Source of the DNA: Candidatus Desantisbacteria bacterium CG1_02_49_89
GTDB lineage: Bacteria; Desantisbacteria; UBA1551
NCBI GenBank assembly: GCA_001871075.1
Contig: MNUP01000091.1
Coordinates: forward strand, 1 to 23,648
Reading direction: 5' to 3'
DNA length: 23,648 bases
Below, piece by piece: positions 1-6,708 of the stretch. The notes under the pieces are model-generated. The model was not told the origin of the DNA and made no database searches. It saw only the letters and a list, made by a program, of their open reading frames with translations. The translations under genes and the position numbers were made by a program. Every line of letters begins with the position of its first letter. The first letter of the stretch is position 1.

Positions 1-73
1 GTCCCGCTATCCTGCAAGCGGACGTTCTTGTAGTGCTGCCCTTGTCTTTGAAAAGGAAAATTCTTATTCTCAT
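1..73 (-). CDS. Possible 5' end of an unidentified gene running off the left edge
   Basis: An ATG at 73 opens a 24-codon frame to the window edge (it begins MRIRIFLFKDKG). An AAGGA Shine-Dalgarno-like sequence lies six bases upstream. About 60 bases further up is a good sigma-70-type promoter (138-165). I recognise no family in so short a stretch. The last 23 bases can fold back on themselves, so a leader RNA or terminator is an alternative reading. Existence as a gene is an inference from promoter plus ribosome site. Confidence 0.3.
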   Translation of the reverse strand, partial: MRIRIFLFKDKGSTTRTSACRIAG

Positions 74-137
74 CTACGTTCCTTGAGCGTGCTGCTTTTT
101 GCTCAATTATGTATTAAGATGAATATTACTAAATATA

Positions 138-165
138 AGTATAATGCTTTTTTCTGTTTTGTCAA
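138..165 (-). promoter_or_regulatory. Predicted sigma-70 promoter toward the left edge
   Basis: On the minus strand TTGACA (160-165) is followed after 16 bases by TATACT (138-143). It lies just downstream of the response-regulator stop codon and points at the possible gene starting at 73, so that gene is probably transcribed independently of the regulator. Confidence 0.55.
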
Positions 166-190
166 GAAAATAATGATATTATGTCCTTTT

Positions 191-730
191 TTACTTTCGC
201 TTACTTTTCTTTACTTTTTCCTGTAACCACTGCTCAAGCTTCTGATGGCTGAACCTCCACTGTTTTCCCACCCTGGATGCTGGTATTTTGCCCTTGTTCG
301 CAAGCCTGTAGATTGTCATACCGGTTACTTTTAGGAACTGGGCTGCCTCCTTTAGGGTCAAAATTTGAGTTATATCCTTAACAGGCTTCTCAAGGAAGTC
401 TGAAGCGCCAAGCTTGAAAGCAGCCCTTATCCGGTCATCTATCTCATAGCCACTCATCATTATGGCGGTTGTCTTTGGGCTGATCCTTTTCAGTTCCTTC
501 AGGACCTCTACGCCGTCCATGCCTGAAGGCAGGACCACGTCTATGAATGCAAGGTCATACTCTGTCTTTTCAGCCAGAGAAAGGGCATCTCTGCCTGTCA
601 GGGCTACGCTTACCTCGCAGGTATCCCTAAATATACGCTTGAAGAACTCAAGCATAGCCAGCTCGTCGTCTACGACAAGGATCTTGAATTTGGATTCCGA
701 GTGCGCTTCTTTTTTGTCTTCTTCCTGCAT
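191..730 (-). CDS. Response regulator with C-terminal excisionase-type HTH
   Basis: The protein is 179 aa. Residues about 16-122 form a CheY-like receiver domain: acidic pair D21-D22, phospho-acceptor D64, switch Ser93, conserved K115 followed by P116. Residues about 124-172 form a MerR/excisionase-type helix-turn-helix (LTLKEAAQFLKVTGMTIYRL, then a K-x-G-K-I-P-A-S-R-V-G wing). The layout predicts a phosphorylation-controlled DNA-binding protein. Excisionase-type HTHs are uncommon as response-regulator output domains. No histidine kinase is nearby, so it is an orphan here. GGAG lies only two bases before the ATG, so the exact start is slightly uncertain. Confidence 0.9.
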   Translation of the reverse strand: MQEEDKKEAHSESKFKILVVDDELAMLEFFKRIFRDTCEVSVALTGRDALSLAEKTEYDLAFIDVVLPSGMDGVEVLKELKRISPKTTAIMMSGYEIDDRIRAAFKLGASDFLEKPVKDITQILTLKEAAQFLKVTGMTIYRLANKGKIPASRVGKQWRFSHQKLEQWLQEKVKKSKRK

Positions 731-775
731 GTCTCCGACTTTCTACCCAAAGTGTGATTTTTCAAACTCAACAAA

Positions 776-815
776 CAGAATGACGCAGAATGACAAGGAA
801 TGACACAGAATGACA
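776..815. repeat. 10-bp tandem array, 4 units (CAGAATGACA type)
   Basis: Four consecutive 10-bp units read CAGAATGACG, CAGAATGACA, AGGAATGACA, CAGAATGACA. The array lies upstream of the response regulator. It belongs to the window-wide set of 7-10 bp tandem arrays. Confidence 0.9.
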
Positions 816-886
816 AATTATTACAATGCGTGGACATCAGTTGGATATACTAAAACCAAGTATTTACCTTATATTTCAACTCTTTT

Positions 887-905
887 CCTATTTTACCAAA
901 ATAGG
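887..905 (+). terminator. AT-rich hairpin, possible plus-strand terminator
   Basis: CCTATTTT and AAAATAGG pair perfectly around a 3-base loop. TTTTC follows on the plus strand, which is weakly terminator-like. No plus-strand gene ends here. The hairpin begins exactly where the tRNA-Ser-like sequence loses its tRNA character. Confidence 0.35.
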
Positions 906-945
906 TTTTCAAGTCATGCGCCATCAACCGCTCGGCCACCTCTCC
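906..945 (-). pseudogene. Truncated tRNA-Ser (5' half only)
   Basis: Read from 945 leftward, the minus strand begins GGAGAGGTGGCCGAGCGGTT and continues through a D-arm into an anticodon region with a CTTGAAA loop, as in tRNA-Ser(UGA). From the anticodon loop onward the sequence no longer pairs with the 5' anticodon stem. No variable arm, T-arm (GGTTCGAATCC-type) or 3' acceptor strand (CCTCTCC) follows. It is therefore a 5' tRNA half broken at the anticodon loop and not a working tRNA. Confidence 0.6.
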
Positions 946-1036
946 CGCCTCGACGGCGGGTCGCCGAAGCGGCGACCATACCATCGTAGTTTTATATATC
1001 GCTTTACTTAGCCGCCTGCCGAAGAGGCACGGCGGC
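944..1036. repeat. Three closely spaced GC-rich hairpins
   Basis: CCCGCC/GGCGGG (944-960), GGTCGCCG/CGGCGACC with an AAG loop (959-977) and GCCGCC/GGCGGC with an internal GCC/GGC pairing (1011-1036). None is followed by a T-run, so they look like small dispersed palindromes and not terminators. Similar hairpins occur at 18452-18500. Confidence 0.75.
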
Positions 1037-1111
1037 TATTATCTTTTGCCTGAATGACGCGGTTCCTGGGTGCTCTGCATAAATGAATGTCGGTCGTTCC
1101 ACTCTTCCACC

Positions 1112-1157
1112 CGTCGAAGACTTAAGTGATGTCTTCGACCCACTCGGCCACCTCTCC
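1112..1157 (-). pseudogene. Second tRNA-Ser-like 5' fragment followed by a 9-bp hairpin
   Basis: From 1157 leftward the minus strand reads GGAGAGGTGGCCGAGTGG, the acceptor and D-arm start of a tRNA-Ser. It then enters a perfect 9-bp hairpin (GTCGAAGAC/GTCTTCGAC) where the anticodon arm should be. T-arm and 3' acceptor are absent. It starts 212 bp from the other fragment, in the same orientation. Confidence 0.5.
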
Positions 1158-1278
1158 GAACTGCGAATTTGGTTTATTTTTCAACGTCTATATGCGAACT
1201 ACACTTTATTTTACACGATCAGATGATGACCACACTTCTGTCAATTAGAAAATACAGTAAAATTGATAAAGTCCAACG

Positions 1279-1698
1279 TCACAAATTTTTATTGGCAGAT
1301 ATGCGAAGTAGCTTGTTTACGACGTCGTTTATGATCTTGTCTGTCTTTTTATTGTTTGAAACCGTCCCTTCTATTGAAGTGCTCACTATTTCACCCGGCA
1401 GTCTTCCCGAACCTGCCTGACCTGTTACTTTGGAAACGCTATTCCTGCTGCCAGGATTTTGCGGCATAGACTTATCGCCTGAAACCACCGCGGGATCCTG
1501 TTTACGACCAGTATCTATCTTGCCCTTGATCAAATCATTGATCTCGCGTTTGTCAAAAAGAACACGACCGCCAAATTTATAGCAAGGCAACTCGCTTCGG
1601 GATACCTTGTTGCGGATAGTACCAGGGGAAAGATTCGTGAATTCTGCTAATTGTTTTGTTGTTAACCAAACAATTTCTGCTTCTTTTGCTTTTTCCAT
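1279..1698 (-). CDS. Excisionase-family helix-turn-helix protein
   Basis: The protein is 139 aa. Residues about 11-57 match the HTH_17/excisionase fold (WLTTKQLAEFTNLSPGTIRN, then a basic wing with YKFGGRVLFDKREI). The remaining 80 residues are low in complexity, rich in Ser, Gly and Lys, and match nothing I know. AGGAGG lies 12 bases before the ATG, slightly far. The SD sequence directly follows a remnant of the hypF 3' end (1722-1781), so this gene probably once lay immediately downstream of a hypF copy. The function is likely DNA binding; the target is unknown. Confidence 0.75.
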   Translation of the reverse strand: MEKAKEAEIVWLTTKQLAEFTNLSPGTIRNKVSRSELPCYKFGGRVLFDKREINDLIKGKIDTGRKQDPAVVSGDKSMPQNPGSRNSVSKVTGQAGSGRLPGEIVSTSIEGTVSNNKKTDKIINDVVNKLLRISANKNL

Positions 1699-1721
1699 TC
1701 TTTAATTTAACCTCCTTCTGG

Positions 1722-1781
1722 TTAATTCGGATGCTTACACGCCAAGCCAAAGGCTGCCTGGCCAAACGCTATTACCGCGTC
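1722..1781 (-). pseudogene. Remnant copy of the hypF 3' end
   Basis: Read on the minus strand, this stretch ends in codons for FGQAAFGLACKHPN and a stop. The intact hypF ends LGQAAFGLAYKNPN and a stop. The two nucleotide stretches (from about 1721 and 3055) agree at roughly four of five positions over 60 bases, and many differences are synonymous. The rest of hypF is missing. The copy abuts the stop of the ATPase gene, so the ATPase segment lies between two hypF 3' ends. Confidence 0.75.
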
Positions 1782-1782
1782 G

Positions 1783-2955
1783 TCAGGCTGTTGCCACCAA
1801 TTTATTCAGGTCGCTTACACTGCGAATGACAAATCTCTTTTTCGCTTCCAGACTGCTAAAAAACGCAAGTTGCTTTCCCGAAAGCTCGGTTTCATATTTA
1901 ACCTCAATTAATTTTTTATCTTCCGTGAAAAAATCTATTTCCAGCTCGTTCTCATAAATATAGCGTGGGTTCAGGTCCTTAATTTTTAAAAATACGTAAT
2001 TCTCAAACAGACTCCCCTTGTCCCTGAATCCCGTAAAAAATACCCTGATGCCCAGGTCAGCGGCATAAATTTTTCTGGGCGAAAGCATCGCTTCGTTGGT
2101 TTTTCCTTTCCTTTGAACGGAATAAATTAAATAAGAATCTATAAACATCTGCAGGAACCTTTTTGACGTGTCTGGAGAAATATTAAGAATGCGGGCTATC
2201 TTATTAATACTTGCTTTCTTTCCCGCCCTTTCCATTAAAAGAATGAAATAATCCTTCAGAACCTGGATATTCCTTATGTTGTGAACTGCGGCTATATCCT
2301 TGTATATTATATCGTCAACAAGGTCCTTTATATAATCTGTCTGCCCGTGCAGGACATATTCAGGCAGGCCGCCGGTGCCCAGATATTCCTCAAAATATCT
2401 TTCAACGAGATGACTGTCCGCCTTATTGATTTTAACACGCTTGAAATTCAGATATTCCTCAAAGTCCAGAGGCAGCACCTCAATTATATAGTTCCTTCCG
2501 GTTAGAAATGATTTCCTGCTTTTAAGAATGGAGGCGCTTGATGAAGACGCATAAATTTTTAAATTCTGGCTGTCATGAAGATTTTTAAGCTGGATTTCAA
2601 AATCATTCTGGTAGGCAATTTCATCAAGAAAAATAAAAACTTTCTCTTGGAAACCTAATTTATTGATTTTCCGATATTCTTCAATAATTTCCAGAATGGA
2701 TTTTTTCAGAATCAGATAATCATCAAGGCTTACGTAAAAAATATGTTTCGGGTCAATGCCTTTACTGTCAAGCAGTTTTTTAATAAAAAGTTTCATCAGG
2801 GTTGTCTTACCGATCCTGCGTAAACCTGTCAGAAAAATAACCGCTTTTGAAGAAAAATGTTTTTCCATCTTCCCCAGAAAAAATGGCCTTTCAATACCTT
2901 CCGGCTGATATTTTGCTTCCCACCAGGGATTATAACGATATAGCAGCTTTTCCAT
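1783..2955 (-). CDS. AAA_14/DUF4143-family ATPase
   Basis: The protein is 390 aa, typical of this family. The N-terminal half is an AAA-type ATPase with Walker A GLRRIGKTT (44-52) and Walker B ending in L110-D111-E112. A sensor-like stretch rich in serine follows (SSSSASILKSRKSFLTGR). The C-terminal half resembles DUF4143, with a winged-helix-like part and a nuclease-like motif near the end (ENELEIDFFTEDKKLIEVKY). Proteins of this family are common in accessory regions, and their role is poorly defined. The gene has its own promoter with an embedded inverted repeat, and AGAGG lies seven bases before the ATG. It sits between hypF and a hypF 3' remnant, which suggests insertion or recombination. 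Confidence 0.9.
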   Translation of the reverse strand: MEKLLYRYNPWWEAKYQPEGIERPFFLGKMEKHFSSKAVIFLTGLRRIGKTTLMKLFIKKLLDSKGIDPKHIFYVSLDDYLILKKSILEIIEEYRKINKLGFQEKVFIFLDEIAYQNDFEIQLKNLHDSQNLKIYASSSSASILKSRKSFLTGRNYIIEVLPLDFEEYLNFKRVKINKADSHLVERYFEEYLGTGGLPEYVLHGQTDYIKDLVDDIIYKDIAAVHNIRNIQVLKDYFILLMERAGKKASINKIARILNISPDTSKRFLQMFIDSYLIYSVQRKGKTNEAMLSPRKIYAADLGIRVFFTGFRDKGSLFENYVFLKIKDLNPRYIYENELEIDFFTEDKKLIEVKYETELSGKQLAFFSSLEAKKRFVIRSVSDLNKLVATA

Positions 2956-2975
2956 AAAATTTACCTCTGGTATAT

Positions 2976-3018
2976 ATTATACGATAAAATCGTATAAAAG
3001 TCAAGAAAAATATACGAT
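2976..3018 (-). promoter_or_regulatory. Promoter with embedded inverted-repeat operator for the ATPase gene
   Basis: On the minus strand TTGACT (2999-3004), a 17-base spacer and TATAAT (2976-2981) make a near-consensus promoter. The perfect inverted repeat ATACGATaaaATCGTAT (2979-2995) lies inside the spacer and overlaps the -10 box. A third ATACGAT occurs at 3012-3018. This arrangement is typical of a repressor site that blocks polymerase. Which protein binds is not shown by the sequence. Confidence 0.75.
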
Positions 3019-3055
3019 TCCAGCTTTATTATCGTTTATGCAGCCTAAAACCTGG

Positions 3056-5401
3056 TCAATTCGGATTCTTATACGCCAGGCCGAAGGCTGCCTGGCCCAG
3101 CGATATTCCCCCGTCATTACACGGGACCTGGCTGTGCGTGAAAACCGCGAATGATCTCTTCACAAGCTTGCCGGAAATCATTTCCAGCAGAAGCTTGTTC
3201 TGAAAAACACCCCCGCTGAGCACAACCCTTTTCAGTCCCGTTGACCTGCTTATCCGCCCGCAGGTTTCCACCACCATATCCGCAACTGTTGCATGGAATT
3301 TATACGCGATTTTCTCGGGGGGAACTTTCGCGGCCAGATCTTTTACTATTCCCCTGATTACCTGCCCCGTCTCTATCACCCTTACCCCATCTTGATTCTC
3401 TATCTTATATTTATAACGTTGACACGTTGACACGTTGACACGTTGACACGTTTTTTCCGCCTCTGCCTGCAGCTCCACCGCCGCCTGAGCCTCATACGTG
3501 GAAATGTCGCATATTCCAAGCAAAGACGACACCGCGTCAAAGAACCTGCCCATGCTTGAGGTTAAGGGGCAGTTTATCTTTTGCTCAAGCATCCTGCTTA
3601 TAAATTTTATTTTATTTTTTCCGACCCTTCTAACTAATGGAACGCGCAGCCCGGTTAAACCGCTGCCGTATGCATCCGCCAGAAAACTCAACGCCATCCG
3701 CCACGGTTCTTCCGCGACTTTGTCACCACCAGGCATCGGGATATATTTAAGGCGGCCTGCCCTTTCAAATCCCTTATAACCCGCGATCAGGAACTCACCG
3801 CCCCATATATTTCCGTCAATGCCGTAACCTGTCCCGTCCAGGATAACGCCGATAACCCTGCCTTCCAGCTTATTATCCGCCATGCAGCTGAGCGCGTGCG
3901 CGAAATGATGTTGGACCCCAAGCAGTTTCGCGCCTTTTTTCCCTGATTCAAGCGCGTATCCGGTGGCAAGATAATCCGGGTGGAGATCGTATGCCAGGGT
4001 GTCCGGATTTATGCCGAACATCTCCCTGTATTTCCTGATCTCATCCCTGTAGAAATCAAAGGTCTCCCTGTTCTTCAGGTCACCGATATGCTGGCTTACG
4101 AATGCAAGCCTTCCTTCCGCGAGGCAGAAGGTATTTTTCAATTCAGCCCCGCACCCCAGGACCTGCCGGCGGTTTCCCGGGCTTACGCCCGTTTCAACGG
4201 GCAGCGGGACAAACCCTCTTGCTCTGCGCAGGATCGCCGGCTTTCCGGCTATAACCTGCACTATGGAATCGTCGCAGCGGTTCTTTATGTCCCTGTCGTG
4301 GAGCAGAAAATAATCCGCTGTCCCGGAAAGTTTTTTAATTGCCTGCGCGTTATCTGCTACCAGGGGTTCGTCAGCGATATTCGCGCTGGTCGCGACAACA
4401 GCGGGAATGCGCAGCTCTTTCAGTAGAAGATGAAGAACGGGAGCGTACGGCAGCATCACCCCGAGATAGTTAGTGCGGGGCGCTATAGAATCTGCGACAA
4501 TACCGGCGATCTGCCCCACGCGTTTCTTCAGGAGCGTTACGGGCCTCTGGGGACCGGCCAGCGCCTTTTCAGATTTTTTATCAATTTCACAATATTTCCC
4601 CGCTGTTTCGGCGTCCCTCATCATAACTGCGAAGGGTTTAAAGGGACGGTGTTTCAGCCTGCGCAGCTTCCGGACTATCCTGTTGTTTCCCGCGTCGCAC
4701 ATTATCAGGAACCCGCCCACCCCTTTCACCGCGACGATCTTTCCTCTTTCAATCAGCCTCGCCGCCTTCTTTATCGGATCAGTTATTCCGTCATTTTGCA
4801 CTTTGCAATTTGCATTTTGCAATTTGCAATCTTTATTCGCTTTAACAAGCCACACCCGCGGACCGCACGACCCGCAGGCGTTAGGCTGCGCGTGGTAGCG
4901 CCGGGTTGCCGGATCATTATATTCCGACGAACAATCGGCGCACATTCTGAACTTGCTCATTGTCGTATGCCTGCGGTCATAGGGAAGGTCCGTTATTATA
5001 GTGAACCTGGGGCCGCAGTCCGTGCAGTTTATGAACGGGTACCCGGATCTCCGATCCGACTGGGAAAACAGCTCTCTGACGCAATTCCCGCAGGTGGCGA
5101 TATCCGGAGAAACAAGAACTCTGTTTATTCCCTTCGTGATACTTTTCTTTATCTCGAATCTGCCGGGACCCGCGGGCCTCAGCATCCTGACGGTTTTTGC
5201 TGAAATACCGGCAAGCGGCGGCGGATTTTTAAGAACGATCTTGAGAAATTTTTTCAGCCGGCCTGCCGGGCCCTCAGCCTCTATAACGACTCCGCTCATG
5301 GAATTTTGCACAAAGCCCTTAAGGCCAAGTAAGACCGCTTCTCTGTAAACAAAAGGGCGGAACCCCACTCCCTGCACTACCCCGCCGAGTTCTATCCTCA
5401 T
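3056..5401 (-). CDS. hypF: Carbamoyltransferase HypF (NiFe-hydrogenase maturation)
   Basis: HypF makes the carbamoyl group that becomes the CN ligands of the NiFe active site. All expected domains are present in order (numbering from the ATG at 5401, 781 aa): acylphosphatase domain with VQGVGFRPFVYR (Arg15); two zinc fingers C104/C107/C126/C129 and C154/C157/C176/C179; a YrdC-like domain (about 210-390); and a Kae1-like domain with HHFAHA and SGGVFQN. Two in-frame tandem-repeat insertions are unusual: CKLQNANCKVQN near residue 192 and NVSTCQRVNVSTCQR near residue 655. TTG codons at 5434 and 5416 are possible earlier starts; the latter has GGAAG upstream, and both would overlap or abut hypA. 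I prefer the ATG because MRIELGGVVQGVGF is where the family begins. Confidence 0.95.
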   Translation of the reverse strand: MRIELGGVVQGVGFRPFVYREAVLLGLKGFVQNSMSGVVIEAEGPAGRLKKFLKIVLKNPPPLAGISAKTVRMLRPAGPGRFEIKKSITKGINRVLVSPDIATCGNCVRELFSQSDRRSGYPFINCTDCGPRFTIITDLPYDRRHTTMSKFRMCADCSSEYNDPATRRYHAQPNACGSCGPRVWLVKANKDCKLQNANCKVQNDGITDPIKKAARLIERGKIVAVKGVGGFLIMCDAGNNRIVRKLRRLKHRPFKPFAVMMRDAETAGKYCEIDKKSEKALAGPQRPVTLLKKRVGQIAGIVADSIAPRTNYLGVMLPYAPVLHLLLKELRIPAVVATSANIADEPLVADNAQAIKKLSGTADYFLLHDRDIKNRCDDSIVQVIAGKPAILRRARGFVPLPVETGVSPGNRRQVLGCGAELKNTFCLAEGRLAFVSQHIGDLKNRETFDFYRDEIRKYREMFGINPDTLAYDLHPDYLATGYALESGKKGAKLLGVQHHFAHALSCMADNKLEGRVIGVILDGTGYGIDGNIWGGEFLIAGYKGFERAGRLKYIPMPGGDKVAEEPWRMALSFLADAYGSGLTGLRVPLVRRVGKNKIKFISRMLEQKINCPLTSSMGRFFDAVSSLLGICDISTYEAQAAVELQAEAEKTCQRVNVSTCQRYKYKIENQDGVRVIETGQVIRGIVKDLAAKVPPEKIAYKFHATVADMVVETCGRISRSTGLKRVVLSGGVFQNKLLLEMISGKLVKRSFAVFTHSQVPCNDGGISLGQAAFGLAYKNPN
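3418..3452. repeat. 8-bp array (GTTGACAC)x4 inside hypF
   Basis: Four perfect GTTGACAC units plus a partial GTT. The coding strand reads (GTGTCAAC)n, which has no stop in any frame and encodes the 8-residue period NVSTCQRV. The opposite strand would give TGA in every frame. Confidence 0.95.
4794..4828. repeat. 7-bp array (NTTTGCA)x5 inside hypF
   Basis: Five consecutive 7-bp units of the form (T/C/A)TTTGCA make 35 bp. Translation on the coding strand gives the odd stretch CKLQNANCKVQN just after the zinc fingers. The same heptamer family lies between genes at 5803 and 19428, and inside pyrK at 18964. Confidence 0.95.
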
Positions 5402-5417
5402 CCTTTTCGCGCTCAAT

Positions 5418-5666
5418 TTATTCTTCCAGTTCAACCGACTCTATGGAAATACCCACGCCCTCAAATTCTTCCAGTTCGATCTCGGCGCCTGCCGCCGCAG
5501 TACCTTTCGCAAGCCGTGAAAATGCAAACTGCAGCGAATCCCCGATGATCATCTCCCCGATCCCCGCTTTTACCTTTATTTTAATGACTTTTTTGCTCTT
5601 CTTGGAGGATGTTGCCAGTTCAAGGGCTTTCTTCAGTATTCCCTTCGCGATCCCTATCTCATGCAT
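5418..5666 (-). CDS. hypA: HypA-like nickel-insertion protein lacking the zinc domain
   Basis: HypA delivers nickel to the NiFe-hydrogenase precursor. The start MHEIGIAKGIL carries the Met1-His2-Glu3 nickel site, and the body KIKVKAGIGEMIIGDSLQFA matches the HypA alpha/beta core. The family is normally about 113 aa; this one is 82. After AEIELEEFE it jumps directly to GVGISIESVELEE, which matches the family C-terminal strand (G-x-x-L-x-I-x-S-I-E-V-E). The intervening CxxC...CxxC zinc ribbon is absent, and the protein contains no cysteine at all. GGGAG lies five bases before the ATG. The gene is directly followed by hypF. Confidence 0.85.
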   Translation of the reverse strand: MHEIGIAKGILKKALELATSSKKSKKVIKIKVKAGIGEMIIGDSLQFAFSRLAKGTAAAGAEIELEEFEGVGISIESVELEE

Positions 5667-5846
5667 TTTTACTCCCTGAATAGTCCGCAGCAGTTTACAA
5701 AGTTTATAAAGTTTACAGAGTTTACAAAGTAAAATATTTCTCTGTGTCTCCGTGCCTCTGTGGTTTATCTTTTACTTTTGTTCCGAAGGAATCCCTTTGG
5801 GACAATTTACAATTTGCAATTTGACTTTTGCAATAATTTTCTATTA
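5667..5846. repeat. Gap made of three stacked tandem arrays and a hairpin
   Basis: A 9-bp array AGTTTACAA x4 (5692-5727), an 8-bp array of TCTCTGTG type x3 (5739-5762) and a 7-bp array of CAATTTG type x4 (5803-5830) lie one after another. An interrupted hairpin with GTTCCGAAGG pairing to CCTTTGGGAC (5780-5803) sits directly before the last array. The 18 bases CAATTTGACTTTTGCAAT in the third array recur inside pyrK. Confidence 0.9.
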
Positions 5847-6602
5847 TCAGGCTCCACGGAGAATACAGGCTTTCACGAACGGCGAAGCCAGCTTTTTCAT
5901 ATTTTCAAGTTCATCCGGTTTGTAAGGAGCTATTTTCCTGAATTCCGGCTTCATTGCCTGTTTGTTTACAAAATTCTGCAGGCAATATTTCCTTGCCCCC
6001 TTTATTGACCTGGCAATGGAAACCACATCATCAGCGGTGTGAAGCGAAGGCACAATGGTTGTCCTGAATTCGTATTCAATGCCGCTCTCCATTATTGTCT
6101 TTATGCTTTCTTTTATCCTTCTAATGTCTATTTTTACTCCCGCCGCCTCTTCGTATTTTGTCTTCTTCCTTTTTTTCTCTGACACGTTGACACGTTGACA
6201 CGTTGACACGTCATCTATTGGTGCCTTCACGTCCATTGCTATGTAATCAACCATCTTATTTTTTAGCAGGTCTTTTACAGTATCGGGCAGAGCGCCGTTG
6301 GTGTCAAGCTTTACTTTCATCCCAAGTTCCCTGATCTCTTTCAGCAATTCCCCTATATCCGCGTAGATGCAGGGTTCGCCTCCGGTCAGGCATATGCCGT
6401 CGATCCATCTCCTGAATTTTTGGAGGTGTTCCTTTATCTTTGCAAGCGGGATCGTTTCATGCTTTTCCGGATGCAGGACAAGGCCCTGGTTCTGGCAGAA
6501 AGGGCAACGGAAATTACACCTGGAAACAAAGAGCGTGGACACTATCCTGCCGTCCCAGTCAAGCATTGACGATTCGATCATTCCCTTAATTTCTATTTTC
6601 AT
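5847..6602 (-). CDS. Anaerobic ribonucleotide reductase activating protein-like radical SAM enzyme
   Basis: The protein is 251 aa with the radical SAM motif C29-x3-C33-x2-C36 (SRCNFRCPFC), GGEP at about residue 74 and the family stretch YIAMDVKAP. This matches the NrdG2 type of glycyl-radical activase, which uses S-adenosylmethionine to install a radical on an anaerobic reductase. No nrdD is present in the window, so the partner is unknown and another glycyl-radical or maturation role is possible. An insertion of about 18 residues (DVSTCQRVNVSEKKRKKT), encoded by the 8-bp repeat, splits the conserved segment DVKAPID...KYEEAAGVK. The frame stays open through it. Confidence 0.85.
   Translation of the reverse strand: MKIEIKGMIESSMLDWDGRIVSTLFVSRCNFRCPFCQNQGLVLHPEKHETIPLAKIKEHLQKFRRWIDGICLTGGEPCIYADIGELLKEIRELGMKVKLDTNGALPDTVKDLLKNKMVDYIAMDVKAPIDDVSTCQRVNVSEKKRKKTKYEEAAGVKIDIRRIKESIKTIMESGIEYEFRTTIVPSLHTADDVVSIARSIKGARKYCLQNFVNKQAMKPEFRKIAPYKPDELENMKKLASPFVKACILRGA
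6181..6210. repeat. 8-bp array (GTTGACAC)x3.6 inside the nrdG-like gene
   Basis: Perfect GTTGACAC units in the same orientation to the gene as in hypF and pyrK, translated as STCQRVNV. Related copies are at 3418, 19192, 21904 and 22605. Confidence 0.95.
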
Positions 6603-6626
6603 CTTTCATACCTAAAAAACTTTAAC

Positions 6627-6694
6627 CACGAATTTCCACGAATTCTCACGGATTCTAAACTTTGACTCTCTGACTCTGTGACTCTTTGACTCTA
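6627..6694. repeat. Two adjacent arrays: 10-bp x3 and 8-bp x4
   Basis: CACGAATTTC, CACGAATTCT, CACGGATTCT (6627-6656) is followed by TGACTCTC, TGACTCTG, TGACTCTT, TGACTCTA (6663-6694). Together they fill most of the gap between the nrdG-like gene and the ferredoxin:thioredoxin reductase-like gene. The CACGAATT family recurs at 11232, 14466-14630 and 20819. Confidence 0.9.
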
Positions 6695-6708
6695 TCTAAG
6701 GAACCGGC

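Larger units (their letters stand above)
731..1278. other. Gene-poor stretch of repeats, hairpins and tRNA-like fragments
   Basis: I see no convincing gene in these 548 bases. They hold a 10-bp tandem array (776-815), an AT-rich hairpin (887-905), two sequences matching the 5' half of a tRNA-Ser (about 906-945 and 1112-1157, minus strand), and GC-rich hairpins at 944-960, 959-977 and 1011-1036. Open frames across it are short and have no family signature. Confidence 0.7.

Noticed and set aside
826-1011. Small plus-strand ORF in the tRNA-fragment region
   Set aside because: It runs across hairpins and the tRNA-like sequence and has no ribosome site or family pattern.
3418-3452. The repeats as a CRISPR array
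   Set aside because: Units are only 7-10 bp with no unique spacers, and no cas genes are present.
4430-5203. Long open frame on the plus strand inside hypF
   Set aside because: It is antisense to hypF, has no ribosome site or family signature, and its composition mirrors the GC-rich coding strand opposite.
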